From positions 6,236,501 through 6,300,500 of the forward strand of contig NZ_CP020555.1 of assembly GCF_002080455.1 (NCBI RefSeq): a DNA stretch of 64,000 nt, in the 5' to 3' direction. The notes under the pieces were generated by a model that saw only the letters and a program-made list of their open reading frames with translations, had not been told where the DNA came from and searched no databases. Position numbers and translations under genes: made by a program. Positions 1-8,522 of the stretch are shown here, piece by piece (position 1 is the first letter of the stretch; each line of letters starts with the position of its first letter). Source of the DNA: Streptomyces sp. Sge12 (lineage in GTDB: Bacteria > Actinomycetota > Actinomycetes > Streptomycetales > Streptomycetaceae).

Positions 1-2
1 TC

Positions 3-1502
3 GTCGTCGGAACCACCGATCGGTTCGAGGCCGCAGACTTCGCTCCCGCCCCCTTCGACCCCGCCTACGCCTACGACGCCGGCGCGTGGAACGTTCTGCG
101 CCAGACCGTCCAGACGCTGATGCACACCCCGCGCGGCGGCGGCCAGCCCGTCCCCGAAGCGGCCTCCGCCTGCCGCTTCACCGACGCCGGCAACGAGAGC
201 TACCGCTGCACGCTGCGCCCCGGGCTGAAGTTCGCCGACGGTGAGCCGCTCACCGCCAAGGACGTCAAGTTCTCGATCGACCGCGTCCGTGCCATCAAGG
301 ACGAGAACGGCCCCTCCTCGCTGCTCTCCACCCTCGACAACGTCGAGGTCAAGGGCGCCGACACCGTCGTCTTCCACCTGAAGACCCCGGACGCGACCTT
401 CCCGTTCAAGCTCTCCACCCCCGCCGCCGGCATCGTCAGCGAGAAGAACTACGACGCCAAGAAGCTCCGCGAGGGCTTCTCCGTGGACGGCTCCGGTCCG
501 TACACGATGAAGGCCGAGGTCAAGGGCAACCGGCTGGTCCGCGCCGTCTTCACCAAGAACCCGCACTACAAGGGCGACCTCAAGCTGCAGAACGACAAGG
601 TCGAACTGCGCACCTTCGCCGATTCCCCGGCCATGAGCAAGGCGCTCACCGACGGGAAGATCCACATGGTCTCCCGCACCCTGTCGCCCGCCCAGATCAC
701 CGAGCTCACCGAGCAGCCGCCCAAGGGCGTCAAGCTGGTCCCGATGCCTGGCCTGGAGATCCGCTACCTCGGCTTCAACACCGAGGCGCCGGTCGTCAAG
801 GAGAAGGCCGTCCGCCAGGCCCTCGCCGCCGCCGTCGACCGCGGCCAGCTCATCTCCAAGGTCTACGGCAAGTCCGCGCAGCCGCTCTACTCGCTGGTCC
901 CCACCACCGTCACGGGCCACGTCAACTCCTTCTACAACAAGTACGGCGAGGCCAACACGCCCAAGGCCGCCGCACTGCTGAAGGAAGCCGGGATCAAGAC
1001 CCCGGTCAAGCTGACCCTGCACTACACCAGCGACCACTACGGCGACGGCACGGCCGCCGAGTTCGAGGCCCTCAAGGCCCAGCTGAACTCCACCCAGCTC
1101 TTCGACATCACCGTCCAGGGCAGCGAGTGGTCCGACTTCCGCCCCGCCCAGAAGAAGGGCGACCACGCCGCCTACGGGCTCGGCTGGTTCCCCGACTACC
1201 CGGACGCCGACAACTTCCTCGCCCCGTTCCTGGAGCAGGACAACTTCCTGGGCACGCCGTACGCCAACAGCGCGGTGCGCAGCAGGCTCCTCCCCGAATC
1301 CCGGCGCGCGGCCGACCGTACCGTCGCCGTCCCCGCGATCACGGAGATGCAGGACATCGTCGCCGAGGACGTACCCGTCCTGCCCCTGTGGCAGGGCAAG
1401 CAGTACGTCGCCGCACGCGACGGGATCACCGGAGTGGAGTGGTCGGTCAACGCCATCTCCGACCTCCAACTGTGGGAGCTCGGTCGCGGCGTAAGCGGCT
1501 GA
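3..1502 (+). CDS. ABC transporter substrate-binding protein, family 5 (5' truncated)
   Basis: Solute receptor of the peptide/nickel/opine (SBP family 5) type, which would deliver a substrate to a membrane ABC importer. The reading frame is open to the left edge, so the signal peptide and true start lie outside the window. Family features seen: the early CTLRPGLKFADGEPLTAKDVKFS segment region (positions about 209-272), the paired PDYPDADNF motif near 1193-1219, and LPLWQGKQY near 1381-1407. The next gene is a paralogue with the same landmarks, which points to a tandem duplication. No permease or ATPase gene is visible, so the substrate cannot be named. Family call is firm; peptide specificity is a guess. 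Confidence 0.88.
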   Translation, partial: VVGTTDRFEAADFAPAPFDPAYAYDAGAWNVLRQTVQTLMHTPRGGGQPVPEAASACRFTDAGNESYRCTLRPGLKFADGEPLTAKDVKFSIDRVRAIKDENGPSSLLSTLDNVEVKGADTVVFHLKTPDATFPFKLSTPAAGIVSEKNYDAKKLREGFSVDGSGPYTMKAEVKGNRLVRAVFTKNPHYKGDLKLQNDKVELRTFADSPAMSKALTDGKIHMVSRTLSPAQITELTEQPPKGVKLVPMPGLEIRYLGFNTEAPVVKEKAVRQALAAAVDRGQLISKVYGKSAQPLYSLVPTTVTGHVNSFYNKYGEANTPKAAALLKEAGIKTPVKLTLHYTSDHYGDGTAAEFEALKAQLNSTQLFDITVQGSEWSDFRPAQKKGDHAAYGLGWFPDYPDADNFLAPFLEQDNFLGTPYANSAVRSRLLPESRRAADRTVAVPAITEMQDIVAEDVPVLPLWQGKQYVAARDGITGVEWSVNAISDLQLWELGRGVSG

Positions 1503-1573
1503 GAACGGCAACAACCGGCGGCGGGTGTCGCAGGCCGGCGCAACGAAACAGTTCGACTGTGAAGGACGTTCGC

Positions 1574-3157
1574 GTGAATCGACGTAACCAGTGGCTGGCG
1601 GCCCCGCTCGGCGCAGCCACCGCCGCCGCGCTGCTCAGCGGTTGCGGTTCGACCGATGGCTCCAATGCCGGCAGCGGCAAGGGCGTGGTCATGGGCATAT
1701 CCGACAAGGTGAAGTCCGTCGACCCGGCATCGGGCTACGACCCGGGCTCCTGGCTGCTGTTCAACAACGTCTTCCAGTCGCTGCTGAGCTTCCCCAAGGG
1801 CGGCACCACCCCCGAGCCCGACGCCGCACAGACCTGTGCCTTCGAGGGCGGCGACAGCAAGCTCTACAAGTGCACCCTGCGGGACGGCCTGAAGTTCAGC
1901 AACGGCCACAGCCTCACCTCGAAGGACGTCAAGTTCTCCTTCGAGCGCACGCTGAAGATCAACGACGAGAACGGCCCCGCCGTGATGCTCGCGTCGATCG
2001 GCAGCATCGACGCCCCCGACGACAAGACCGTCATCTTCAAGCTGAAGACCTCCGACGCGACCTTCCCCAGCAAGATCGCCTCGGGTGCCGGCTCCATCGT
2101 CGACCACGCCGAGTACCCGGCCGACAAGCTGCGCACCGACAACAAGGCCATCGGCTCCGGTGTCTACAAGCTGGACTCCTTCGGCGACAAGAGCGCCACC
2201 TTCTCCGTCAACGAGTCCTACAGCGGCAAGGCCAAGGCCAAGAACACCGGCGTCACGCTGAAGTTCTTCAACGGCGACCAGGCCGGCCTCAAGACGACCC
2301 TCGAGAGCGGCGACGTGGACTTCGCGTTCCGCGGCCTCGCCGCCAAGGACATCGCAGCCCTCGCGTCGAGCAACACCGGCGACGGGAAGGTCGACGTCGT
2401 CCAGGGCACGGGCGCCGAGGTCGAGCACCTGGTGTTCAACGTCAACGACCCGGTCGTCGGCAAGCTGCCCGTCCGCAAGGCCATCGCCTACCTCGTGGAC
2501 CGCGAAGCCCTCGTCAAGGACGTGTACGCGGGCACCGCCACCGCGCTCTACTCCATCGTGCCGACCGGCATCGCCGGCCACACGACGCCGTTCTTCGACC
2601 GCTACGGCGGCACCCCGCAGCCCGAGAAGGCCAAGGCCGTCCTCAAGGCCGGCGGCATCAACGGCAAGGTCAAGCTGACCCTGTACTCCACCCCGTCCCG
2701 CTACGGCCCCTCCACGGACCAGCAGTTCGAGGTCATCGCCAAGCAGCTCAACGACAGCGGCCTCTTCGACGCCGACGTCAAGTCCGTCGAGTACGAGCAG
2801 TACGAGAAGGACATCCAGGCCGGCAAGTACGGCGTGTACGTGAAGGGCTGGGTGCCCGACTACCCGGACGCCGACAACTTCACGCAGCCCTTCTTCGGCC
2901 CGGGCAACGTGCTGAACAACAACTACGACAACAAGGAGATCACCGGGACCATCATCCCGTCGACCTCCGCGAAGTCCGACCGCACCGCGGCCAACACGGA
3001 CTACAACCGCCTCCAGGACATCGTCGCCGAGGAGCTCCCGCTCCTCCCGCTCTGGCAGGGCAAGCAGTACGCCGTCACCCGCCAGAACGTGAACGGCCTG
3101 CAGTGGTCCCTCGACGCCTCGACGGTCTTCCGCTTCTGGGAGATCAGCAAGGGCTGA
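1574..3157 (+). CDS. ABC transporter substrate-binding lipoprotein, family 5
   Basis: A 527-residue solute-binding lipoprotein, full length for SBP family 5. The GTG start is chosen because AAGGA lies 7-8 bases upstream and the protein then opens with MNRRNQW, a hydrophobic stretch and the lipobox LLSGC with the acylated Cys at residue 24. It should be anchored on the outer face of the cytoplasmic membrane. It shares PDYPDADNF and LPLWQGKQY with the truncated gene 71 bases upstream, so the two are paralogues that probably served one importer or diverged in specificity. A perfect hairpin follows the stop and ends the unit. Transported compound unknown; oligopeptides are the commonest family ligand. 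Confidence 0.9.
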   Translation: MNRRNQWLAAPLGAATAAALLSGCGSTDGSNAGSGKGVVMGISDKVKSVDPASGYDPGSWLLFNNVFQSLLSFPKGGTTPEPDAAQTCAFEGGDSKLYKCTLRDGLKFSNGHSLTSKDVKFSFERTLKINDENGPAVMLASIGSIDAPDDKTVIFKLKTSDATFPSKIASGAGSIVDHAEYPADKLRTDNKAIGSGVYKLDSFGDKSATFSVNESYSGKAKAKNTGVTLKFFNGDQAGLKTTLESGDVDFAFRGLAAKDIAALASSNTGDGKVDVVQGTGAEVEHLVFNVNDPVVGKLPVRKAIAYLVDREALVKDVYAGTATALYSIVPTGIAGHTTPFFDRYGGTPQPEKAKAVLKAGGINGKVKLTLYSTPSRYGPSTDQQFEVIAKQLNDSGLFDADVKSVEYEQYEKDIQAGKYGVYVKGWVPDYPDADNFTQPFFGPGNVLNNNYDNKEITGTIIPSTSAKSDRTAANTDYNRLQDIVAEELPLLPLWQGKQYAVTRQNVNGLQWSLDASTVFRFWEISKG

Positions 3158-3169
3158 TGCCGCAGCACA

Positions 3170-3213
3170 GCGCGAGGGGGCCGTACGCATCGATGCGTAC
3201 GGCCCCCTCGCGC
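3170..3213. terminator. Bidirectional terminator hairpin
   Basis: A perfect 22-bp palindrome (sequence core CGTACGCATCGATGCGTACG) lies 13 bases after the lipoprotein stop and 19 bases before the stop of the convergent response-regulator gene. There is no clear T tract, which is common for Streptomyces terminators. Its position between two convergent genes fits termination in both directions. Confidence 0.75.
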
Positions 3214-3231
3214 ATGCGCGCCCCGGCGGAG

Positions 3232-3903
3232 CTACTGGGCCCCGGGGCGGACCAGACCGCTCTCGTACGCGTACACCGCCGCCTGGACCCGGTCCCGCAG
3301 CCCCAGCTTCGTCAGTACGTGCCCCACATGCGTCTTGACCGTCGTCTCGCTCACGAACAGATCCGCCGCGATCTCCGCGTTCGACAGCCCGCGGGACACC
3401 AGCTTCAGCACCTCGACCTCACGCTCGGTCAACGTCCCCAGCGTGTTCGGAAGGCTCTCCTCGCCCGACGGGAGATGCCCCGCGTACTTGTCGAGCAGGC
3501 GGCGCGTGATGCTCGGCGCGAGCATCGCCTCGCCCGCCGCGACCACCCGGATCGCCTGCACCAGCTCGTTCGCCGGCGCGTCCTTCAGCAGGAACCCGCT
3601 CGCCCCGGCCCGCAGCGCCTCCACCACGTACTCGTCCAGGTCGAAGGTGGTCAGCACCAGCACCTTCGCCGGCCCGTCCCGCTCCGGACCGGTGATCCGG
3701 CGCGTCGCCTCCACCCCGTCCATCCGCGGCATCCGGATGTCCATCAGCACCACGTCGGGCTGCAGCGCCCGCACCTGGTCCAGCGCCTGCAGACCGTCCC
3801 CGGCCTCACCGACCACCGCCAGATCCTCCTCGGCCTCCAGGATCATGCGGAAGCCGGTGCGCAGCAGTGGCTGGTCGTCGACCAGAAGGACGCGGATCGC
3901 CAC
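3232..3903 (-). CDS. NarL/LuxR-family two-component response regulator
   Basis: A 223-residue transcription regulator with an N-terminal receiver domain (about 1-120) and a C-terminal LuxR-type helix-turn-helix (about 155-218). Receiver residues seen: D9/D10 in VLLVDDQP, phospho-acceptor D55 in VVLMDIRMP, and the conserved Lys in GFLLKDA. The output domain opens LTEREVEVLKL and contains NAEIAADLFVSETTVKTH. The GTG start at 3903 gives MAIRVLLVDDQP, the usual start of this family, with GAGG about 8 bases upstream; a longer frame to 3948 is unlikely. No histidine kinase gene is adjacent, so the partner is unknown and the gene is an orphan within this window. Confidence 0.93.
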   Translation of the reverse strand: MAIRVLLVDDQPLLRTGFRMILEAEEDLAVVGEAGDGLQALDQVRALQPDVVLMDIRMPRMDGVEATRRITGPERDGPAKVLVLTTFDLDEYVVEALRAGASGFLLKDAPANELVQAIRVVAAGEAMLAPSITRRLLDKYAGHLPSGEESLPNTLGTLTEREVEVLKLVSRGLSNAEIAADLFVSETTVKTHVGHVLTKLGLRDRVQAAVYAYESGLVRPGAQ

Positions 3904-3966
3904 GGGTCTACCTCGTATTCGTCGGACGGCTACGGCAAACGCGTCCATTCTGCCCTGACACCATGA

Positions 3967-4887
3967 TCAGGACTCCGCCGGGACCTCCTCCCCCTGCCGC
4001 GCAGGGGGCACCTCCGGGCGGGAGCCGGAGGAAATCGCAAGCGGGTAGGGCGGGGGAGTCCCGCCGAACTCCGGACACACCGCCTGATGATCACACCAGC
4101 CGCACAGCTTCGTCGGCCGCGGCCGCCAGTCACCCGACTCCGTCGCCTCCCGGATCGCCTCCCACAACGCGAGCAGCTTGCGCTCCACCCGCTCCAGGTC
4201 CGCGATCACCGGGTCGTACGTCAGCACGTCCCCGCTGCCCAGGTACACCAGCTGGAGCCGCCGCGGCACCACCTGCTTCAGCCGCCACACCACCAGCGCG
4301 TAGAACTTCATCTGGAACAGCGCGCCCTCGGCGTACTCCGGCCGCGGCGCCTTGCCCGTCTTGTAGTCGACGATCCGCACCTCACCCGACGGCGCCACGT
4401 CCACCCGGTCGATGATCCCGCGCAACCGCAGCCCCGACTCCAGCTCGGTCTCCACGAAGAACTCCCGCTCCACCGGCTCCAGCCGCGTCGGGTCCTCCAA
4501 CGTGAACCACCGCTCGACCAGCGCCTCGGCCTCCGTCAGCCAGCGCGCCAGCCCCGCCCCCTCGTCACCCTCCGGGAACAGCTCCGTCAGCTCCGGCTTC
4601 GACTCCAGCAACCGGTCCCACTGCCCCGGCACCAGCGCCTTCGCCCGCGGCGCCGTACGCTCCTGCGCCGGATGATCGAAGAGCCGCTCCAGCACCGCGT
4701 GCACCAGCGTCCCGCGCGTCGCCGCCGCACTGGGCTTCTCCGGCAGCCTGTCGATCACCCGGAACCGGTACAGCAACGGGCACTGCATGAAATCGCTCGC
4801 CCGCGAAGGGGAGAGCGAAGTGGGCGCCACAGCGCTCCGCGCATCGGCATCGGCTGCGCCAGGCACAGCCCCAGGGCTCGTCGTCAT
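3967..4887 (-). CDS. RecB-like PD-(D/E)XK nuclease with Fe-S cysteine pattern
   Basis: A 306-residue single-domain nuclease of the RecB/Cas4/AddB-like superfamily, expected to cut DNA during repair. Seen: the opening SxASDFMQCPLLYRF with C36, GTLVHAVLERL (about 59-69), the catalytic GIIDRVD (D160) and DYKTGK (D174, K176), QMKFYAL, and a C-terminal cysteine set C-x2-C-x5-C in LCGWCDHQAVC. C36 plus the three C-terminal cysteines match the iron-sulfur staple known from AddB-type nucleases. The ATG at 4887 (MTTSPGAVP) is preferred over upstream starts that add a poorly conserved tail. The same kind of gene flanks trmI in M. tuberculosis, which supports orthology. Physiological substrate unknown. 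Confidence 0.88.
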   Translation of the reverse strand: MTTSPGAVPGAADADARSAVAPTSLSPSRASDFMQCPLLYRFRVIDRLPEKPSAAATRGTLVHAVLERLFDHPAQERTAPRAKALVPGQWDRLLESKPELTELFPEGDEGAGLARWLTEAEALVERWFTLEDPTRLEPVEREFFVETELESGLRLRGIIDRVDVAPSGEVRIVDYKTGKAPRPEYAEGALFQMKFYALVVWRLKQVVPRRLQLVYLGSGDVLTYDPVIADLERVERKLLALWEAIREATESGDWRPRPTKLCGWCDHQAVCPEFGGTPPPYPLAISSGSRPEVPPARQGEEVPAES

Positions 4888-5043
4888 GCACAAAACCCTA
4901 CGACCCACCGCCGACAGCACGCGCATACCATCGACGCCAAGCCCCCTCGCACTGCATGATCGGAGCATCACAACCCGCTACAGCACCAGCACGAACACGA
5001 ACAGAACGACACTGGAAACACCAGCACCGAACGAAGGAAAGCC

Positions 5044-6243
5044 GTGGCAGACACCGACGAGACCGGCGAGCGCGCAGGAAGGCGCTCCGGACCGGGCGGC
5101 GGAATCCTCATGGGCCGCCCCTTCGGCGTACCCGTCTACGTCTCGCCCAGCTGGTTCCTCGTCGCCGCCCTCATCACCTGGGTCTTCGGCGACCAGCTCG
5201 ACCGCGTCCTGCCCGACCTCGGGCCCGTCCGCTACCTGGTCTCCCTCTTCTTCGCCGTCGCCTTCTACGCCTCCGTCCTGGTCCACGAACTCGCGCACAC
5301 GGTCGCAGCCCTGCGCTTCAAGCTCCCCGTGCGCCGCATCCAGCTCCAGTTCTTCGGCGGAGTCTCCGAGATCGAGAAGGAATCCGAGACGCCCGGCCGC
5401 GAATTCGTCCTCGCCTTCGTCGGCCCCCTGCTCTCCCTCCTCCTCGCCGGAGCCTTCTACCTCGGCATGAAGGCCGTCGACCCGGCCACCGTCCCCGGCG
5501 TCCTGCTCGCCGGGCTGATGATCTCCAACCTGCTCGTCGCCGCCTTCAACCTGCTGCCCGGCCTCCCCCTCGACGGCGGCCGCATGCTCCGCGCCGTCAT
5601 CTGGGGCATCACCGGCAAGCCCATGGCCGGCACCGTCGCCGCAGCCTGGGTCGGCCGCGCCCTCGCCGTCGCCGTCCTCATCGGCCTCCCGCTGCTCACC
5701 CGCACCGGCACCCTCGGCAACCGCACCGGCGAGATCGACGGCATGAACACCGTCATGGACGCCCTGCTCGCCGCCATCCTCGCGGCCATCATCTGGACCG
5801 GGGCCGGCAACAGCCTGCGCATGGCGCGCCTGCGCCAGCACCTCCCGGAACTGCGCGCCCGCACCCTCACCCGCCGCGCCATCCCCGTCGAGAACGCCAC
5901 CCCGCTCTCCGAGGCCCTGCGACGCGCCAACGAGGCCGGCGCCCGCGCCCTCGTCGTCGTGGACGGCCACGGCGACCCCACCGCCATCGTCCGCGAGAGC
6001 GCCATCGCCTCCGTCCCCGAACACCGCCGCCCCTGGGTCGCCGTCAGCACCCTCGCCCAGGACCTCACCGACGGCATGAAGGTTTCGGCCGACCTCACCG
6101 GCGAGGAACTCCTCGAGCACCTCCGCGCCACCCCCGCCACCGAGTACCTCGTCCTCGAACCCGCCGGCGCCATCTACGGCGTCCTGTCCACCCTCGACGT
6201 CGAGAAGGCCTTCGTGAAGGCCATGGCACGGCCCCAGTCCTGA
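5044..6243 (+). CDS. Site-2 protease family (M50) membrane metalloprotease with CBS domains
   Basis: A 399-residue polytopic membrane protein. The zinc site HExxH is seen as H81-E-L-A-H85, and the second metal-ligand region as NLLPGLPLDGGRML near residues 178-191. Several hydrophobic helices surround these. The C-terminal third (about 270-390) looks like a pair of CBS domains, which in this subgroup bind nucleotides and tune activity. GTG start with GAAGGAAA upstream. Family members cut within the membrane, for example anti-sigma factors or transcription regulators; the target here is unknown. It lies between the RecB-like nuclease (divergent) and trmI, 18 bases upstream of the latter. The family call is secure. 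Confidence 0.92.
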   Translation: MADTDETGERAGRRSGPGGGILMGRPFGVPVYVSPSWFLVAALITWVFGDQLDRVLPDLGPVRYLVSLFFAVAFYASVLVHELAHTVAALRFKLPVRRIQLQFFGGVSEIEKESETPGREFVLAFVGPLLSLLLAGAFYLGMKAVDPATVPGVLLAGLMISNLLVAAFNLLPGLPLDGGRMLRAVIWGITGKPMAGTVAAAWVGRALAVAVLIGLPLLTRTGTLGNRTGEIDGMNTVMDALLAAILAAIIWTGAGNSLRMARLRQHLPELRARTLTRRAIPVENATPLSEALRRANEAGARALVVVDGHGDPTAIVRESAIASVPEHRRPWVAVSTLAQDLTDGMKVSADLTGEELLEHLRATPATEYLVLEPAGAIYGVLSTLDVEKAFVKAMARPQS

Positions 6244-6249
6244 AGCCAA

Positions 6250-6255
6250 TACACT
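6250..6255 (+). promoter_or_regulatory. -10 element, probable leaderless promoter of trmI
   Basis: TACACT fits the TANNNT -10 consensus of housekeeping streptomycete promoters and ends 6 bases before the ATG of trmI. No ribosome-binding site lies in front of that ATG. Transcription would start at or next to the A of the start codon, giving a leaderless message. Confidence 0.5.
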
Positions 6256-6261
6256 GGTCAC

Positions 6262-7158
6262 ATGTCCGAACCGACCGGTGCCGCCCGCCGACGCGGGCCC
6301 TTCGAGGTCGGGGACCAGGTACAGCTCACCGACCCCAAGGGCCGCCACTACACGTTCACGCTCGAAGCCGGGAAGAATTTCCACACCCACAAGGGTTCCT
6401 TCCCGCATGACGAGCTGATCGGTGCTCCCGAAGGCAGCGTTGTCCGCACCACGGGCAACGTCGCATATCTCGCGCTGCGACCCCTGCTCCCCGACTATGT
6501 CCTGTCCATGCCCCGCGGCGCCGCCGTGGTCTACCCCAAGGACGCGGGCCAGATCCTGGCCTTCGCCGACATCTTCCCCGGCGCACGCGTCGTGGAAGCG
6601 GGAGTGGGCTCCGGCTCCCTGAGCAGCTTCCTGCTGCGCGCCATCGGCGACCAGGGCATGCTCCACAGCTACGAGCGCCGCGCGGACTTCGCCGAGATCG
6701 CCACCGCCAACGTCGAGCGCTACTTCGGCGGACCCCACCCCGCGTGGCAGCTGACCGTCGGCGACCTCCAGGACAACCTGTCCGACACGGACGTCGACCG
6801 GGTCATCCTCGACATGCTCGCCCCCTGGGAGTGCCTGGAGGCCGTCTCCAAGGCCCTGGTCCCCGGCGGCATCCTCTGCTGCTACGTGGCCACCACCACC
6901 CAGCTGTCCAAGACCGTCGAGTCCATCCGCGAGATCGGCTGCTTCGCCGAGCCGCAGCCCTGGGAATCGATGATCCGCAACTGGCACGTGGAAGGCCTCG
7001 CCGTCCGCCCGGACCACCGGATGATCGGCCACACCGGCTTCCTCGTCACCGCCCGCCGCCTCGCGGACGGCGTCGAGCCCCCGATGCGCCGCCGCCGCCC
7101 CGCCAAGGGCGCCTACGGCGAGGACTACGACGGCCCCGGCAGCGACCGCTCCGCGTAA
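6262..7158 (+). CDS. trmI: tRNA (adenine-58-N1)-methyltransferase, TrmI type
   Basis: A 298-residue SAM-dependent methyltransferase that forms m1A at position 58 in the T loop of tRNA, stabilising it. Seen: the N-terminal small domain (about 15-90), then the Rossmann fold with the SAM-binding loop VVEAGVGSGSLSSFLLRAIG (about 110-129), the acidic YERR, and a DRVILDMLAPWE segment corresponding to the active-site motif. Length agrees with the tetrameric bacterial and mycobacterial TrmI (about 280 residues). The neighbouring RecB-like gene repeats the M. tuberculosis arrangement. The ATG has no ribosome-binding site and appears leaderless. A strong terminator follows. Confidence 0.92.
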   Translation: MSEPTGAARRRGPFEVGDQVQLTDPKGRHYTFTLEAGKNFHTHKGSFPHDELIGAPEGSVVRTTGNVAYLALRPLLPDYVLSMPRGAAVVYPKDAGQILAFADIFPGARVVEAGVGSGSLSSFLLRAIGDQGMLHSYERRADFAEIATANVERYFGGPHPAWQLTVGDLQDNLSDTDVDRVILDMLAPWECLEAVSKALVPGGILCCYVATTTQLSKTVESIREIGCFAEPQPWESMIRNWHVEGLAVRPDHRMIGHTGFLVTARRLADGVEPPMRRRRPAKGAYGEDYDGPGSDRSA

Positions 7159-7179
7159 CGGCCCCGCAGACCCAACACG

Positions 7180-7236
7180 AAGGCGCTGTGGCGCAGTTCC
7201 CCCGATCCACCCGGGAACTGCGCCACAGCGCCTTTT
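7180..7236 (+). terminator. Rho-independent terminator after trmI
   Basis: Long inverted repeat: left arm begins AAGGCGCTGTGGCGCAGTTC and its exact complement ends at 7234, with a short loop, followed by TTTT. It lies 22 bases after the trmI stop and is one of the strongest terminators in the window. Confidence 0.9.
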
Positions 7237-7336
7237 CGTTGTCCGTGCACCAGCGCCGGACCCAGCCGTTCCACCTCTGTGTGAGGTGTGGCACGATGCT
7301 GGCTCCCCGTCACCCTTCGCACAGGAGACACCCCGC

Positions 7337-7933
7337 GTGCCGCACAGCACCGCCGAGCCGGCTCCGATCCCGGAAACCCTGGGGCACAGCCGCACCAGGC
7401 CCGTCCACTGGCTCGCCACGGCCACCGCCATGGCCGCCGTCATAGCCGCGGCAGGACTGGTACAGCCGGCCACCGGCACTCCCGCGGCCGCCGGGGAACC
7501 CGCCGCGAAGGGCCCGCAGGCCGCCGCCCCCGACCCCGCGGGGGTCACCTACCCCCTCGACTGCAAGGGCGCCCCGCAGACCGTCACCATCAGCGCCCAG
7601 GGCGACCTCGACGGCGACGGCCGCCCCGAGACCGTGGCCGCAGTCCGCTGCGAGGCCGGCTCCGGCACCCCGCCCCACGCGATCTACGTACTCACCCAGG
7701 ACCCGGCCGAAGCCACCCGCCCCCGCGTCGTCGCCACCCTGCTCGAAGCCGGCCGGCGACAGACCGCCACCGGACTCACCGTCCGCGACGGCCTCGTCAC
7801 GGCCACCCTCGTCGGCTACTCCTCACCCGACGTACCCCGCTACAGCCCCGACACGAAACAGCTCGCCAAGTGGCGCTGGCGCGACGGAAAATTCCGCCAG
7901 GAGCTGACGGACTCGGCCTCCAGGAGTGTTTGA
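7337..7933 (+). CDS. Membrane-anchored or secreted protein of unknown function
   Basis: A 198-residue protein not recognised beyond its topology. An N-terminal segment of about 24 residues is followed by one hydrophobic helix (WLATATAMAAVIAAAGLV), an Ala/Pro-rich linker and an exported domain. That domain contains an Asp-rich GDLDGDGRPETVAAVRCE segment resembling an FG-GAP or calcium-binding repeat, and two cysteines (LDCKGAP and VRCEAG) that could form a disulfide. GTG start with AGGAG 9 bases upstream; a frame-extending ATG at 7286 lacks such a site. It stands alone after the trmI terminator and is convergent with the ferredoxin gene, 4 bases apart. Confidence 0.75.
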   Translation: MPHSTAEPAPIPETLGHSRTRPVHWLATATAMAAVIAAAGLVQPATGTPAAAGEPAAKGPQAAAPDPAGVTYPLDCKGAPQTVTISAQGDLDGDGRPETVAAVRCEAGSGTPPHAIYVLTQDPAEATRPRVVATLLEAGRRQTATGLTVRDGLVTATLVGYSSPDVPRYSPDTKQLAKWRWRDGKFRQELTDSASRSV

Positions 7934-7937
7934 AACG

Positions 7938-8258
7938 TCACTCCGCGTCGGGACCGAAGACTTCCACCCTGTCCGAAACGCGCCTTACGTGAATGCAGTC
8001 GCCCGGACATTCCTTCGCCGAGTCGACCACGTCCTGGAGCAGCGTGAGCGGAACCGGAGTGGTAGCCCCCGCGTCCTGCAGCAGCTCGTCCTCGGGGCTC
8101 TTCACATACGCCAGACCATCAATGTCCAGCTCGAACACCTCAGGCGCGTACTGCACGCAGATCCCGTCCCCGGTGCACAGGTCCTGATCGATCCAGACCT
8201 CGAGCGGCTCGCCTGCCTCGCCGCCGCCGCCCGTCGGAGCCTCCTGCTGCACGGTCAT
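7938..8258 (-). CDS. Ferredoxin, probable [3Fe-4S] type
   Basis: A 106-residue electron carrier. The cluster ligands are seen as C28-TGDGI-C34 and C84-PGD-C88; a C-x5-C pair lacking the central Cys of 4Fe-4S proteins, with a distant C-P, is typical of [3Fe-4S] ferredoxins serving P450s and other oxygenases. The segment VQYAPEVFELDIDGLAYV is also typical of that group. The ATG at 8258 has AGGAG unusually close upstream; an ATG at 8291 is an alternative start adding 11 residues. It is divergent from arc. No P450 is adjacent, so the partner is unknown. Confidence 0.85.
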   Translation of the reverse strand: MTVQQEAPTGGGGEAGEPLEVWIDQDLCTGDGICVQYAPEVFELDIDGLAYVKSPEDELLQDAGATTPVPLTLLQDVVDSAKECPGDCIHVRRVSDRVEVFGPDAE

Positions 8259-8456
8259 ATCTCCTGCCGTTCCCTGCGCTGAGTGATCCATCCCGATCAC
8301 GACCCGCAGCAAGTCGCGCGAGCCCTGACGGGTGTTGAACAGTTCGACCTTACAACCGGCTGCTTCCGGAGTTTGATGGGTGGGTATTTCCTTGGCGTGA
8401 GGGAGTACGCAAGGGTGAAGATCGGACACACCTCTACCGTCTTTGTGATCTAGGGG

Positions 8457-8484
8457 TTTCAATCACCACCAGCCCAGGTAGGGT
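8457..8484 (+). promoter_or_regulatory. Candidate promoter of arc
   Basis: TTTCAA (8457-8462) and TAGGGT (8479-8484) are separated by 16 bases and match -35/-10 elements loosely. A start near 8491 would give a leader of about 32 bases containing the GGAGGAGG ribosome-binding region. The 264-bp gap between the divergent ferredoxin and arc genes holds no other feature I could recognise. Confidence 0.4.
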
Positions 8485-8522
8485 CAGGAAGCGTCCAGCT
8501 CCCCTTGGAGGAGGTGAGGACC

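Noticed and set aside
1196..3190. Long minus-strand frame opposite both solute-binding proteins
   Set aside because: Overlaps strong plus-strand genes with family motifs and has no ribosome-binding site or recognisable domain.
4978..7548. Very long minus-strand open frame opposite the site-2 protease and trmI
   Set aside because: It lies antisense to two well-supported genes, is Gly/Ala/Val/Asp-rich without motifs, and is the usual shadow of GC-rich codon bias.
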